NCBI RefSeq assembly: GCF_900129225.1
Contig: NZ_FQUG01000006.1
Location: 1 to 64,000 of the forward strand
Reading direction: 5' to 3'
DNA length: 64,000 bases
DNA from: Schwartzia succinivorans DSM 10502
GTDB lineage: Bacteria > Bacillota > Negativicutes > Selenomonadales > Selenomonadaceae
Shown: positions 1 through 9,075 of the stretch, piece after piece
How the letters are laid out: the number at the start of each line of letters is the position of its first letter
How positions within the stretch are numbered: the first letter of the stretch is position 1
Notes under the pieces: model-generated
Seen by the model: only the letters and a program-made list of their open reading frames with translations
Told to the model about the DNA's origin: nothing
The model's database searches: none
Made by a program: the position numbers and the translations under genes

Positions 1-169
1 ATTCTGCCTCAATAATTTTAACCTTTTTGCGTTCACACAAATCTCTCAAGATTTTTCCTACATCTTGTTTTAACTGGCGATAAATTGCCTGTCTACGATA
101 CTTTGGTGCAAAAACAATATGATATTTGCAACGCCATTTGCTATGTGATAAACTTTTCACGTCGTTCAT
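1..169 (-). CDS. tnpA: IS200/IS605 family transposase TnpA, N-terminal part (runs off the window)
   Basis: The reverse strand from the ATG at 169 encodes 56 residues up to the window edge, including CKYHIVFAPKYRRQAIY, the N-terminal beta strand typical of single-strand DNA Y1/HUH transposases of the IS200/IS605 family. A strong AGGAGG ribosome site lies just upstream (178-183). The catalytic HUH motif and tyrosine would lie outside the window, so activity cannot be judged. The element may also mobilise the short palindromic elements found elsewhere in this window, which is inference. Confidence 0.85.
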   Translation of the reverse strand, partial: MNDVKSLSHSKWRCKYHIVFAPKYRRQAIYRQLKQDVGKILRDLCERKKVKIIEAE

Positions 170-173
170 CGAC

Positions 174-236
174 AAAACCTCCTATACTTTTTCTCCGCGG
201 TTGCCAGACCACGCAGATTGTAGCATAGGAGGTTTT
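174..236 (-). promoter_or_regulatory. tnpA leader inverted repeat that can hide the ribosome site
   Basis: AAAACCTCCTAT (174-185) and ATAGGAGGTTTT (225-236) are a perfect 12-bp inverted repeat. In the tnpA transcript the arm next to the start codon contains the AGGAGG ribosome site and the distal arm an anti-Shine-Dalgarno, so folding would block translation. IS200 is known to use such a leader hairpin to keep transposase levels low. Confidence 0.7.
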
Positions 237-258
237 TTACTAAAAGAAATTTTTACTT

Positions 259-279
259 ACCACCAGCATAGCTGGTGGT
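259..279 (-). repeat. IS200/IS605 left-end hairpin
   Basis: ACCACCAGC-ATA-GCTGGTGGT is a perfect 9-bp stem with a 3-nt loop, about 90 bp upstream of tnpA. Subterminal hairpins are the substrates recognised by TnpA in this family. The exact element end is not resolved. Confidence 0.6.
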
Positions 280-303
280 TTAATATCGCCTATTCGGCTA
301 CCA

Positions 304-338
304 ATAAAAAAATCGGGCAGGATTTCTCCTGTCCGATT
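304..338 (-). terminator. Terminator after the bactofilin gene
   Basis: On the minus strand an 11-bp stem with one G-T pair (ATCGGACAGGA / TCCTGCCCGAT) is followed by a run of T. It ends the M23 peptidase-bactofilin operon. Confidence 0.8.
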
Positions 339-396
339 TCGTTTTTACGCCTTTATCCGATATCAGGCACCTGTAAAGCCCTGAATAAGCTTCAAT

Positions 397-786
397 TTAT
401 CCGATCGGGTCCGGTTCGTATGAACCGCTGCGCACTGCCATTTCGCTGCGGCCCTTGAAGATACCGCCGTCGGAAATGTTCAGGCTTCTGACCTTTACAT
501 CGCCTATAAGCTGGCCCGTCTCCTGGATGCTGAGGTTGCCGTCAACATCCGCATTGCCGGTGACACTTCCTGCTACCATGAGACTGGCTGCCTTAATATC
601 TCCATTCACAATGCCGGACTCGCCGATAACAGCATCGCCCTCAACAGCGATTCCGCCGTCCACACGACCGTCAACACGTATGTTTCCGCTGCCGGAAATC
701 TGTCCGTTGATTGCGGTATTTCTTCCGATTATCGTTTCGATGTCATCTCTAGGATTGTCCACGCGTCTTTTCATGCTCTCAAACAT
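397..786 (-). CDS. Bactofilin family cytoskeletal protein
   Basis: A 129-residue protein made mainly of short beta-helix turns (ISGSGNIRVDGRVDGGI, then VNGDIKAASLMVAGSVTGN), the signature of the bactofilin polymerisation domain. Bactofilins form nucleotide-independent filaments and often scaffold cell-wall enzymes. The gene follows an M23 peptidase by 17 bp on the same strand, so the two are almost certainly co-transcribed, and a terminator follows. The N-terminal residues before the core (about 1-20) are short and polar, possibly a membrane or partner contact. Length is normal for the family. Confidence 0.93.
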   Translation of the reverse strand: MFESMKRRVDNPRDDIETIIGRNTAINGQISGSGNIRVDGRVDGGIAVEGDAVIGESGIVNGDIKAASLMVAGSVTGNADVDGNLSIQETGQLIGDVKVRSLNISDGGIFKGRSEMAVRSGSYEPDPIG

Positions 787-803
787 GGTTTATAACCTCT
801 TTC

Positions 804-1721
804 TTAGAACAAATAGTTCGCAGGATTCACAATCTCGCCGTTAACATGGACCTCATAATGAACATGCGGGCCTGTGCTGAAGCCTGTGCTTCCCATATAG
901 GCTATGACCTGGCCTTTTTTAACAGTCTGGCCTGCCGACACAACGACCTCCTGGGCGTGACCGTAGCGTGTCCAGATGCCGTTGCCGTGGTCAATATCGA
1001 CCATGTTGCCGTAGCCGCCGGAGTTCCAGCCTGCTTCAGTAACGACACCGTCTGCCGCCGCATAAATCGGCGTGCCGTAGTCGTTGGCAATATCAATGCC
1101 TGGGTGGAAATCACTGCCGCCCCAGCGCATACCGAATGGTGAGCTTACATCTCCGGACGACGGCCAGATTGTAGGCGTCGACGCGTTCAGGCGTTCATGG
1201 AGCGCCGCAATCTGCTGCTGCTCTGCCAGCGCGGAACGGATAGCCTCGAGATTCGCACGGCTCTTTTCCAGACGCTGCTCAATATTATCCAGTGCCATAC
1301 GCACATTTTTTACATCAGGCTTTACCCACGGGCCGCCCTGACCGTCATGAGCCGGTTCTGCCGCCTCGACATCAGGAATGGCTCCCGAAATCTGCTGAAG
1401 CTCTTTTTCAATCTGATGAATCTGGTCCATCTGGTCCTGAAGGGTATTTGCTTTTTTCGAAAGCTGCGAAAGCTGCTCCTGCTGCATAGTATTTACCTGC
1501 TGGAGCTCACTGATTTCACTCTTGTCACTTGCCTTGGAAAAAGCACTGTAGGTAGCGAAGCTTGCAGCACCTACGAAAAGCAGCGCACCTGCTGCCAGAG
1601 ATGCAAGTCCGTATTTAAACAGACGGCGCGGTACTCTTATACTGTGTACCGTTTCCCCCTGATGGGGAATAATCTTGATCGTATATTCCCGGCGATCCTC
1701 CGGTTCAATCTGCCTTGCCAA
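804..1721 (-). CDS. M23 family metallopeptidase, membrane-anchored, coiled coil
   Basis: A 305-residue protein with one N-terminal membrane segment (about 36-60), a long coiled coil rich in Q, E, K and L (about 65-175, in two stretches) and a C-terminal LytM/M23 domain. Zinc ligands are visible in HPGIDIA (about 205) and in HVHYEVH near the end (about 286-292). The family cleaves peptidoglycan cross-bridges, here on the outer face of the cytoplasmic membrane. It is the first gene of a two-gene operon with a bactofilin, a pairing known in several bacteria where the filament localises the hydrolase. All catalytic residues appear present. Confidence 0.94.
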   Translation of the reverse strand: MARQIEPEDRREYTIKIIPHQGETVHSIRVPRRLFKYGLASLAAGALLFVGAASFATYSAFSKASDKSEISELQQVNTMQQEQLSQLSKKANTLQDQMDQIHQIEKELQQISGAIPDVEAAEPAHDGQGGPWVKPDVKNVRMALDNIEQRLEKSRANLEAIRSALAEQQQIAALHERLNASTPTIWPSSGDVSSPFGMRWGGSDFHPGIDIANDYGTPIYAAADGVVTEAGWNSGGYGNMVDIDHGNGIWTRYGHAQEVVVSAGQTVKKGQVIAYMGSTGFSTGPHVHYEVHVNGEIVNPANYLF

Positions 1722-1911
1722 GAAAAATCCTCCAAACTTACACTAACAACGGGAAATACTCACGGCATTTCCTCTATATTATACTCAAAAGCACACAGCG
1801 GTGCAGAATTAATTATATCATATTGCATGCTTCTCGTCACGCTTCTTTATTCCCGTATTCTCCACCCTAAAGTCCTATATTTCCGTTTTATAGGTTAATT
1901 TTTCCTAAGTC

Positions 1912-2586
1912 TCAAATATTCGGGAGCTGCCAGTCAATAGGTGTCTGCCCCGTCCGCTTCAGAAAATCATTCACCTGTGAAAAAGGTCTGCTTCCGAAAA
2001 AGCCTGCATAAGCGGACAGCGGACTTGGGTGCGGCGACTCAACAACAAAATGGTTCGGATTTGTTATCATCGCCTTCTTCATGCGGGCAGGACGTCCCCA
2101 AAGTATGAACGCCATGGGCTTTTCACGTTCGTTCAGAATGGAAATGATTCTGTCGGTGAATATCTCCCAGCCTTTTCCCTTGTGCGAGTTTGCCTGATGA
2201 GCCCGCACTGTCAGCACCGTGTTCAAAAGAAGAACTCCCTGGTCAGCCCACGGCTTCAGGCATCCGTTGTTGGGGATGGTGCAGCCAAGGTCAGTGGAAA
2301 GCTCCTTGAAAATATTTATAAGGGACGGCGGAGGCTGTACCCCCGGCTTCACCGAAAAGCTCAGACCGTGTGCCTGCCCCGGCTCGTGGTACGGGTCCTG
2401 CCCCAGAATAACCACCTTGGTATCCGCAAGACTCGTGTAGTGAAGCGCGTTGAAAATATCATACATATCAGGGAAAATCTGCCGCGTGCGGTACTCAGTT
2501 ATCAAAAATTTCCTGAGCTCCCGGTAGTACTGCTGCTCAAGCTCAGGTGCCAGCGGTGTTTTCCAGTCGTTATGAAAAATTTCCAT
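1912..2586 (-). CDS. ung: Uracil-DNA glycosylase, family 1
   Basis: A 224-residue protein with the family-1 UDG signatures: the water-activating loop GQDPYH at about 62-67 and the DNA-intercalating loop HPSPLS near 185. It removes uracil from DNA, starting base-excision repair. Length matches the family (220-230). It stands alone on the minus strand, with about 190 bp before the next gene upstream in the window. Confidence 0.97.
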   Translation of the reverse strand: MEIFHNDWKTPLAPELEQQYYRELRKFLITEYRTRQIFPDMYDIFNALHYTSLADTKVVILGQDPYHEPGQAHGLSFSVKPGVQPPPSLINIFKELSTDLGCTIPNNGCLKPWADQGVLLLNTVLTVRAHQANSHKGKGWEIFTDRIISILNEREKPMAFILWGRPARMKKAMITNPNHFVVESPHPSPLSAYAGFFGSRPFSQVNDFLKRTGQTPIDWQLPNI

Positions 2587-2645
2587 TTTTCCATCTCCCG
2601 CATAGAGTTTACCTATATGATACCACCTTCAATCAATATTTGTGC

Positions 2646-2681
2646 AAAAAACATCCGTACCACTCGGGCACGGATGTTTTT
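2646..2681 (-). terminator. Terminator after the chemoreceptor gene
   Basis: AAAACATCCGT and ACGGATGTTTT form an 11-bp stem around a GC-rich loop, with a T run on the minus-strand 3' side. Confidence 0.8.
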
Positions 2682-2693
2682 GAGTTATCTGTA

Positions 2694-4700
2694 TTAAACT
2701 TTGAACTTATCAACAGCTGATTTAAGCTCGTCAGCCAGCGATGCAAGGCTGCGGCTTGCGGAAGCAACCTCCTGCATGGAAGCGGACTGCTCCTCTGTCG
2801 CAGCGGAAACCGTCTGCGCTTCGTCAGAGTTCTTCGTGCTGATATCCTTGATGGAAATCATGGATTTACGCATATCCTCAGTCTGTCCTGCCATTTCACG
2901 GACGCTTGTGGATACTTCACTTACGCCGTCTGCAAGAGTCGTGATGGCTCCGCTGATGTTAGCGAATACCTCATCTGCGGACGCAACTGCCTCACGGCCG
3001 TTCTTAACGCTGTCTGTACCTGCTTTGCCGGCCTCGACAGCCTTCTGCATATCAATATTATTCTGGGCAACGAGGTCCGCAATCTGTTTGGAGGATTTAC
3101 CGGATTCCTCAGCCAGCTTTCTGACTTCGTCAGCAACAACCGCAAAGCCGCGGCCATGCTCACCTGCGCGGGCAGCCTCGATGGCAGCGTTGAGCGCAAG
3201 AAGATTCGTCTGCTCTGCAATGCTTGTGATGAGCTCGACGATGGAACGGATTTCCTCAGAGCCCTTTGCCAGCTCCTCGATGGATTTCTGAACCGTAGCG
3301 GTTGCTTCATTAATAGTATCCATATGCTGGACAACCTGCTGGATAGAAGCACGTCCGCCTGCAACCTGCTCAACAGCAGAATGCGTGTCACGCGCAAGGG
3401 AATCCGTGCGGTCTGCAATACCCTCTGCAGCCTCAGCCATGGAAGCTGATACCTTGTTGGCATTCTCCGCATCATGGGACTGCTCAGTAACACCTGCAGC
3501 AATCTCCGTAATGGAGCCTGCAACCTGGTTAGCCGCCTCAGCGGACTGATGAGCCGCTGCTGTCAGCTCCTCACTGGAGGAAGCAACGCTCTCGGATTTC
3601 TCGTGAATGCCCTTCAAAAGCTTGCGCATTGTACGGCGCATTTCGTTGAAGCCTTCTGCGAGAGCACCGATTTCATCATTGGAGTCAACAACAACACGGT
3701 CCTGACGCAGGTCTCCGCCATTGATGATACGACATTCCTCAAGGAGTGCCTTGATCGGGTCGGAGACTCTCTTCGCGAACATGAAGATAACTCCTACAGC
3801 GATAAGAATCGTAATAATTGAAATACCCAGCATAGCCTTCAGAAGCATGGTGGATGCCGCCTCAACCTCGCTTACCGGTGCGCATGCGATAGCCACCCAT
3901 CTGCGGCCTGCATGATGCACAGGTGTCAAAACTGCTTTGTTATGCACGCCCTTGCGTGTCGTATAATAAGTGGAAACAACCTTATCAGTCTCCAGTACCT
4001 CCTTGAATCCATCAACAAGACGCTGATCAAGAGGCTGCTCCTTATCAGACTTGGTGAGATCCAGTTTTCCTACGGCCTCAGGAAGCTGCTTATATCCGAT
4101 GCAGATACCGCTTTCATCTATCACGTAGACATAGCCTGTGTCCATGAACTTGAACTCTCCGACTATATCCGAAAGAGCCTCAAGCTCAATGGTGCCGTAA
4201 ACAATTCCCGTTGTACGGCCGTTTTCAAGAATCGGATACGAGATAACAGATATGAGTTTTCCAGTCGAACGTGAAACACTGGGGCCTCCCATAACAGGCT
4301 TGCCGGTTGACATTACTTTCTGGAAGGATTTACTTGAGGAACGATCTATCTCAAGATTCTTATCGGTGATGGCAGGCCCGGTTGCCGGCTGATACCCGAC
4401 GAGAGCCAGTCCCTTCTCGTGCTCCCGGGTTTCGGCAAGCGTTGCCACACGCTGTTCCCGTGTACCGTTACGGATTACAGGATGATAGGAAAGATCATTC
4501 AGGCGTATTTCCTTTTCCTGAACGATTTTTTCAAGCTCCTTTGCTGCCTGACCGGCAACCGCACGCGCATACTCGTCAGCATTGCTCACGAGAGCGTTGT
4601 TTGATACGTAGTAGCTAATACCCGATAAAGCAATAAAGCATATCAAAAACAACGGAAGAAGCACTACCAAAAATTTTGTCCTTATTGATGAAAACATCAT
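2694..4700 (-). CDS. Methyl-accepting chemotaxis protein with extracellular dCACHE-type sensor
   Basis: A 668-residue receptor: membrane segment 1 at about 10-30, an outer sensor domain of about 255 residues (YVYVIDESG resembles dCACHE domains), membrane segment 2 at about 288-308, then a HAMP linker and a long coiled-coil signalling domain. The highly conserved hairpin tip reads [20 protein letters not shown], followed by [19 protein letters not shown], which contacts CheA/CheW. The ligand is unknown; many dCACHE domains bind amino acids or amines. It is monocistronic, with a terminator directly downstream. No other chemotaxis gene is in the window. Confidence 0.96.
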   Translation of the reverse strand: MMFSSIRTKFLVVLLPLFLICFIALSGISYYVSNNALVSNADEYARAVAGQAAKELEKIVQEKEIRLNDLSYHPVIRNGTREQRVATLAETREHEKGLALVGYQPATGPAITDKNLEIDRSSSKSFQKVMSTGKPVMGGPSVSRSTGKLISVISYPILENGRTTGIVYGTIELEALSDIVGEFKFMDTGYVYVIDESGICIGYKQLPEAVGKLDLTKSDKEQPLDQRLVDGFKEVLETDKVVSTYYTTRKGVHNKAVLTPVHHAGRRWVAIACAPVSEVEAASTMLLKAMLGISIITILIAVGVIFMFAKRVSDPIKALLEECRIINGGDLRQDRVVVDSNDEIGALAEGFNEMRRTMRKLLKGIHEKSESVASSSEELTAAAHQSAEAANQVAGSITEIAAGVTEQSHDAENANKVSASMAEAAEGIADRTDSLARDTHSAVEQVAGGRASIQQVVQHMDTINEATATVQKSIEELAKGSEEIRSIVELITSIAEQTNLLALNAAIEAARAGEHGRGFAVVADEVRKLAEESGKSSKQIADLVAQNNIDMQKAVEAGKAGTDSVKNGREAVASADEVFANISGAITTLADGVSEVSTSVREMAGQTEDMRKSMISIKDISTKNSDEAQTVSAATEEQSASMQEVASASRSLASLADELKSAVDKFKV

Positions 4701-4926
4701 ATTCCCCTCCTGACAACAACAAGATTTCCATAACTAAATTCTATAATATATCGTTATACCATTCAATATTCGTATCTTATTGTTAATTGTAATTTAAATT
4801 GCCTGACATTGAATTAAGCCATATCCAATCTTCATATAATCAAGGCAGCGTTTTTTTAATTCGTAGAAATATGCTTAATATTTCATCGAATAAGGTGCTG
4901 GTCCGTCAGTGAAAATACCTCCGCGG

Positions 4927-4967
4927 AAACTTTGCCTATGGCAAACTTCAATTGAAGGCATTATAAT
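4927..4967 (+). promoter_or_regulatory. Palindromic promoter element (copy A) of the hotdog operon
   Basis: A hairpin centred on TTTGCC-TAT-GGCAAA is followed after about 12 nt by GGCATTATAAT, which contains a perfect TATAAT -10 box at 4962-4967. ATGGCA inside the palindrome sits 18 bp upstream as a weak -35 (4/6 match). The first downstream gene starts at 5004. The same hairpin plus GGCATTATAA unit recurs near 23.2 kb and 62.4-62.7 kb. The stretch 4701-4926 shows no gene. Confidence 0.6.
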
Positions 4968-5003
4968 TATTCTGACAATTACTTTCGGAAAGGACTGAAC
5001 TCC

Positions 5004-5459
5004 TTGGAAAAGGAAACCATCATCGAAAACCTCCGTGCCCTTTATCACACGAATCCCTTCGTGAGACTGCTGGATATCTTTATTGACGATGCGGGCCCCG
5101 GCATAGCAAAGAGCCACATGGTCGTCCGCCCTGAGCTTGTGAACATGGCAGGCTATCTCCACGGAGGCGCTCTCGAAACCCTGGTGGACAATCTCTGCGG
5201 AGTCGCGGGACGCACCCTGGGGAAGGATGTAGTCACGCAGAATATCTCCCTCAGCTACATAAAAAATATAAAGGAAGGCGATACCGCTCACGCGGAGGTG
5301 CATGTGCTCCACAGCGGAAGCCACACACTGGTGATGAAATTTGATGCCGTCTCCGACAGCGGCGCGCTCCTCTGCGAAGGAACTGCCACAATGTTTGTCA
5401 TGCGCACGGACGAGAATTTCACCAACATCTGGGATGAAGGGAGCAGCAGCATTGGATAA
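5004..5459 (+). CDS. PaaI-type hotdog thioesterase, first of a tandem pair
   Basis: A 151-residue single-domain hotdog protein. LVNMAGYLHGGALETLVDN (about 45-65) is the conserved HGG loop of 4HBT/PaaI thioesterases, which hydrolyse acyl-CoA thioesters. The start is TTG at 5004, preceded by GGAAAGGA about 10 nt upstream; no better start exists. The gene lies directly behind palindromic promoter copy A and its end overlaps the next gene by 8 bp. Its substrate is not evident. The closest relative in view is its neighbour, suggesting tandem duplication. Confidence 0.87.
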   Translation: MEKETIIENLRALYHTNPFVRLLDIFIDDAGPGIAKSHMVVRPELVNMAGYLHGGALETLVDNLCGVAGRTLGKDVVTQNISLSYIKNIKEGDTAHAEVHVLHSGSHTLVMKFDAVSDSGALLCEGTATMFVMRTDENFTNIWDEGSSSIG

Positions 5460-5898
5460 AGAAACCTGCCTCAGCATAATACAGGACATTTTCAGCACGA
5501 ACGAATTCGTGAAGCACTGCGGCATCATAATCGATGATGTGGAATGCGGCGTTTCGCATCTGCACATGGATATAAAAAGCGACATCCATACGAATCTCAC
5601 AGGCTATGTTCACGGCGGCGCCCTGAACACCCTGGCGAACACCGCCGTGGGAGTCGCCTGCTGCACAGTAGGCGCGCGGACAGTCACCCTGAACATCACA
5701 ACGGATTTCATATCCAACCTTCAGGCGGGACATACCGCATGGGCTGAATCCCGGGTGAAGCACCGGGGCCACTCCACTATAGTGCTCACCTGCGACATAT
5801 TCGAAAAAATGCCCGACGGCACAAAGCGTCCCCTGACACACTCCATCGCGTCAATGTACGTCAAAGCCGACGACGACCGCGTACCGAAAAAATGGTAA
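5452..5898 (+). CDS. PaaI-type hotdog thioesterase, second of a tandem pair
   Basis: A 148-residue paralogue of the preceding gene: TNLTGYVHGGALNTLANT carries the same HGG loop, and both begin with the pattern KETxxxxIQ/ENL. The TTG start at 5452 lies inside the upstream stop region (ATTGGATAA) with AAGGGAG 8 nt before it, so translation is coupled. An intrinsic terminator follows. The two proteins may form homodimers or a heteromer; the pair probably acts on different acyl-CoA substrates, which is inference. Confidence 0.85.
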   Translation: MDKETCLSIIQDIFSTNEFVKHCGIIIDDVECGVSHLHMDIKSDIHTNLTGYVHGGALNTLANTAVGVACCTVGARTVTLNITTDFISNLQAGHTAWAESRVKHRGHSTIVLTCDIFEKMPDGTKRPLTHSIASMYVKADDDRVPKKW

Positions 5899-5901
5899 TC
5901 A

Positions 5902-5943
5902 AAAAGCTCTGCTCCCATAATATCCGGGCACAGAGCTTTTATT
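5902..5943 (+). terminator. Terminator after the hotdog operon
   Basis: AAAAGCTCTG and CAGAGCTTTT form a 10-bp stem, followed by T-rich sequence. Confidence 0.8.
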
Positions 5944-6010
5944 TATTTGATTATTCGTTACATCTGCGTTACAATTTACATACATAATAGTCGTGAAAGG
6001 ATGTACCATC

Positions 6011-6322
6011 ATGGAAAAGACCGCAACACTAAATCTTCGACTTAATAGTGATGTCAAAAGAAACGCAGAGGCCGTCCTGTCCTCTCTTGGACTCTCCATG
6101 TCCGCTGCAATTACAATTTATTTGAAACAAATAGCGTTGCATGGAGGAATTCCTTTTGACCTGAAGCTTCCAAAAGGACCAAATTCACTCAATACTGACC
6201 TCATGTCCGCAGAAGAAATCCGCTCCTTCATTGACAAGGGATTAGATGATATCGACAAAGGCAAGGTTGTTAAAGCAAAAAAATTCTTCGCAGATTTCAG
6301 GAGCACACACGCAAATGACTGA
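6011..6322 (+). CDS. RelB/DinJ family antitoxin
   Basis: A 103-residue protein. The N-terminus TATLNLRLNSDVKRNAEAVL and the following LGLSMSAAITIYLKQIA are typical of the ribbon-helix-helix DNA-binding domain of RelB/DinJ antitoxins, followed by a charged toxin-binding tail. The ATG at 6011 was chosen because AAAGGA lies 11 nt upstream; a GTG at 6000 would give no good ribosome site. Its end overlaps the toxin gene by 8 bp, the usual arrangement. Such antitoxins repress their own promoter. Confidence 0.9.
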   Translation: MEKTATLNLRLNSDVKRNAEAVLSSLGLSMSAAITIYLKQIALHGGIPFDLKLPKGPNSLNTDLMSAEEIRSFIDKGLDDIDKGKVVKAKKFFADFRSTHAND

Positions 6323-6632
6323 ATATGAGGTAAACTTATCCGAACAAGCCGCAAAAGACATGTCCGATATATACGATTACATAGCAACGTCCATAGGCAT
6401 GCCGCAAACCGCAATGGAACAGTTCAATCGTATTGCCGATGCCATCGAAACCCTTTCGCAGTTTCCTGAAAGAATTAAGGTAATGCATGATCCGAAGCGT
6501 CCGACCATACAATTTCGACAGTTGTTTGTAGACAATTTTTCAATAATATTCGTCATCAGTGACAAGACTGTGAATGTTCTCCGAGTTGCATATTCTCCAT
6601 CTAACATTGCAGCGAAACTCGAAAACATCTGA
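6315..6632 (+). CDS. RelE/ParE superfamily toxin
   Basis: A 105-residue protein read from ATG 6315, which overlaps the antitoxin stop. The fold pattern (helix QAAKDMSDIYDYIA, then RIADAIETLSQFPERIKVM and strands ending in VLRVAYSPSN) fits the ParE/RelE toxin family, which attack gyrase or cut mRNA on the ribosome. Sequence alone does not decide between the two activities. It is translationally coupled to the antitoxin. Confidence 0.88.
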   Translation: MTEYEVNLSEQAAKDMSDIYDYIATSIGMPQTAMEQFNRIADAIETLSQFPERIKVMHDPKRPTIQFRQLFVDNFSIIFVISDKTVNVLRVAYSPSNIAAKLENI

Positions 6633-6664
6633 AGCAAATTCAAAAGGCATAAAAGGGTTGTGAA

Positions 6665-6855
6665 AAAATGCAAAAAAGCCTTCTCCTTTAGGAGAAGGTG
6701 GCTGCGAAGCAGTCGGATGAGGTGCTCCCCAAAGTGCCCACTATGTTGATAGTGGCAAGCCTTTGTGTACCTCCTCCACCGCTGACGCGGTCCCAGCCAA
6801 TATGCCACAGGCATATTGACACCCCTAAAGGGGAAGGCCAAGAAAGAGCATTTTT
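6665..6855. repeat. Mosaic intergenic repeat, copy 1
   Basis: A non-coding stretch starting with CCTTCTCCTTTAGGAGAAGG (a 9-bp inverted repeat) and containing CCAATATGCCACAGGCATATTG followed by ACACCCCTAAAGGGG. The same order of blocks, with related sequences, recurs at 46110-46240 (finding below). No coding potential is convincing. Confidence 0.6.
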
Positions 6856-6864
6856 CACAGCCCT

Positions 6865-8361
6865 TTATTTCAATTTAGATATATCCAATCCTTCGAGTCC
6901 GTCCAGCAGCTCGGCCATCTTTTTTATGATTTCCGCAACGCTTCCCTTTTCACGGCCTTCCACGTTCATCGGCATAAGGGGATCGTGGAGCGACATACGG
7001 AGAAGTGCCCAGCCCTGTGGGAATATCAGGCGTACACCCTCATAGGACGGTGATGCGATGCCGATTCCTGCGGCCTTTGCGCGCTTTTCAAGCTCCACAA
7101 GAACCACGTCTCCTGCCGCGTGTGCGTCCTCTGCCGTGACAGGCAGGCGGATTTCCTTGCTCTCGGCAGGCTCCCTGAGTGTCGCAACAAGAGAGCCCAA
7201 ATCCTTTCCTTCATTATGAAGCTTTGCAGCCGCAATCAGAAGTTTAACAGCCAGGAACGCCCCGTCATCGAGATAATAGTTTTCGCTCAGGGCCCCGTGT
7301 CCCGAGGTCTCGATAGCGAGAGGAGAAACAACCCCTTCCTTATCAAGACGGATGCTCTCGTTGATTACATTCTTATATCCGCGCTGGAAGCGGTGATGCT
7401 TAAGACCCAGCTCCTTTTCCAGGAACACCGTAAGCTCGTCGGAAGTCACGGAGTCGGTGACAATAGTGCTGCCCGGATAATCCGGCGCAAGGATTGCCGC
7501 CATCATGGCGATAAGAGCGTTACGGCAGATTTCCCGTCCGTCGGAAAGCACCGCGCTCATGCGGTCAACGTCAGTATCAAAGATAAGTCCCAAGTCAGCC
7601 CTGTTTTTGCGAACCGCAGACTGTATAGCCTCCATAGCCTCTTTGTTCTCAGGATTCGGGATGTGGTTCGGGAAATGTCCGTCCGGCTCAAGGAACTGGC
7701 TGCCCGAAATATCCGCTCCCAGAGGCTCAAGCACCTCTGTAGCGAAAAATCCGCCTGCGCCGTTTCCGGCATCCACAATAATATGCATACCCTTGAGGGG
7801 CTGGGAATCTTCACCTATGCCGTCGCGGATTTTATCCCTGAGGAATCTTGCGTAGCGTGTAATAAGCGCGCAGGGATGCGCTCCACGGTCAGTAGACTGG
7901 GGAAGAATAGTTACCGCACTCGTCAAAAGCTCCTTGATGTCCGCCTTCTCAAGACCGCCATCCTTCGTGAAAAACTTCATTCCGTTGCGGTTAAAGGGAA
8001 GATGGCTTGCCGTCAGCATGATGGAGCCGTCAGCCTGCGTTTCCTCGAATATTATGGACATGAACATGGCAGGCGTGGACGCAAGACCGCAGTCAAGAGC
8101 GCGTGCCCCTGTGGCAGCGATTGCCTGCAGCGCCTCATAACGGAGAGAATCAGCCGTAATGCGGGAATCATTTCCAACAGCAACAGTAAGCTCACGGGCA
8201 GGCTTTCCCGTGCGTTTCTCAAGCCACTGCACAAAAGAACCTGCAATGCGGTTTACCACATCAGGCGTAAGATTTACATTTTCTCCCTCTACACCCTCCA
8301 TGGCCACGCCACGGACATCGCTTCCGTTTTGAAGCTTTAACAACATTTTTTCATCAACCAT
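6865..8361 (-). CDS. Phosphomannomutase/phosphoglucomutase family enzyme
   Basis: A 498-residue alpha-D-phosphohexomutase. Visible motifs: the phosphoserine loop TASHLP (about 117-122), the magnesium loop DTDVDRM (about 260-266) and the sugar-binding loop ETSGHGA (about 348-354). These enzymes interconvert hexose 1- and 6-phosphates (mannose or glucose) for surface polysaccharide synthesis. Most relatives have TASHNP; here the Asn is Leu, a variation seen in some PMM/PGM branches. AAGGAG lies 8 nt before the ATG. The aldolase gene ends 34 bp upstream, so the two may be co-transcribed. Confidence 0.92.
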   Translation of the reverse strand: MVDEKMLLKLQNGSDVRGVAMEGVEGENVNLTPDVVNRIAGSFVQWLEKRTGKPARELTVAVGNDSRITADSLRYEALQAIAATGARALDCGLASTPAMFMSIIFEETQADGSIMLTASHLPFNRNGMKFFTKDGGLEKADIKELLTSAVTILPQSTDRGAHPCALITRYARFLRDKIRDGIGEDSQPLKGMHIIVDAGNGAGGFFATEVLEPLGADISGSQFLEPDGHFPNHIPNPENKEAMEAIQSAVRKNRADLGLIFDTDVDRMSAVLSDGREICRNALIAMMAAILAPDYPGSTIVTDSVTSDELTVFLEKELGLKHHRFQRGYKNVINESIRLDKEGVVSPLAIETSGHGALSENYYLDDGAFLAVKLLIAAAKLHNEGKDLGSLVATLREPAESKEIRLPVTAEDAHAAGDVVLVELEKRAKAAGIGIASPSYEGVRLIFPQGWALLRMSLHDPLMPMNVEGREKGSVAEIIKKMAELLDGLEGLDISKLK

Positions 8362-8395
8362 TCAATTCTCTCCTTATTCAAACTATCTGAGAAAA

Positions 8396-9052
8396 TTATC
8401 CCTTAACCTGCTTCGGATACTGCAGATCAAGATCCGATACAGGAATACACAGCGGCTCCTTGCCTCCGTTCAAAAGCTTCGCATTGAGATAAACCTCCGC
8501 TGCTTCCTCCACGTACGCGGCCTTCAAAAGTGCCTCGTCAAGAGACTCCCTGTCCACCGTCAGGACCCCGTGTGCCGCCATCAAAAGCGCATCCGCACGG
8601 CGAAGCGGCGCCCGCACTGCCTCAGCCAGTGCCTCAGAACCCTGCCGTCCGTACTCAGCGACGGGAATCACCCCGTCAGTAAGGCCGAGATGCCCCATCT
8701 CCGCCATTATGCAGGGGATAGGCTGGCGAAGCACCGCAAAAACCAGCGCAAATTTGGAATGAGTATGCACGATGGCCGTGATATCAGGTCTCTCATCATA
8801 CGCCGCGATGTGCATGAGCGCCTCACTGGTTGGCTTCAGCCCTGAAAGAGACTCCACAACCCGGGCATCCATATCCATGACCACCACATCATCAGGGCGC
8901 ATAGTCTGCCTGTCCACCCCTGTAGGAGTCATGCAGATAAGACCTGTCTCCTTGTCCCTCATGCTGAAATTTCCCGAACGATGCCGGCAAAGCCCCATAT
9001 TCTCGGCCGCCCTTGCCGTGCACACGACTTCCTTTTTCAATCCTTCAAGCAA
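8396..9052 (-). CDS. Class II aldolase/adducin family protein (fuculose-phosphate aldolase-like)
   Basis: A 218-residue protein with the class II aldolase fold. The zinc ligands are recognisable in HTHSKFA (about 96) and in AAHGVLTVDR (about 160), and SGNFSMRD is the substrate loop. The family includes L-fuculose-1-phosphate aldolase and ribulose-phosphate epimerase; the exact substrate cannot be told. I chose the TTG at 9052: GGAAG sits 8 nt before it, and an ATG at 9088 would lie upstream of the likely transcription start of the promoter at 9076-9105. Confidence 0.82.
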   Translation of the reverse strand: MLEGLKKEVVCTARAAENMGLCRHRSGNFSMRDKETGLICMTPTGVDRQTMRPDDVVVMDMDARVVESLSGLKPTSEALMHIAAYDERPDITAIVHTHSKFALVFAVLRQPIPCIMAEMGHLGLTDGVIPVAEYGRQGSEALAEAVRAPLRRADALLMAAHGVLTVDRESLDEALLKAAYVEEAAEVYLNAKLLNGGKEPLCIPVSDLDLQYPKQVKG

Positions 9053-9075
9053 TGCGGAACACTTCCTTTCATATA

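Noticed and set aside
126-458. 110-residue plus-strand frame at the window start
   Set aside because: It covers the IS200 leader, a terminator and the end of the bactofilin gene in antisense; no family resemblance.
4701-4926. Second end of the palindromic element upstream of copy A
   Set aside because: No TTATRA-CTCGG junction was found, so copy A cannot be shown to be a full element.
4875-5600. 241-residue minus-strand frame opposite the hotdog genes
   Set aside because: Antisense to two clear thioesterase genes and overlapping promoter copy A.
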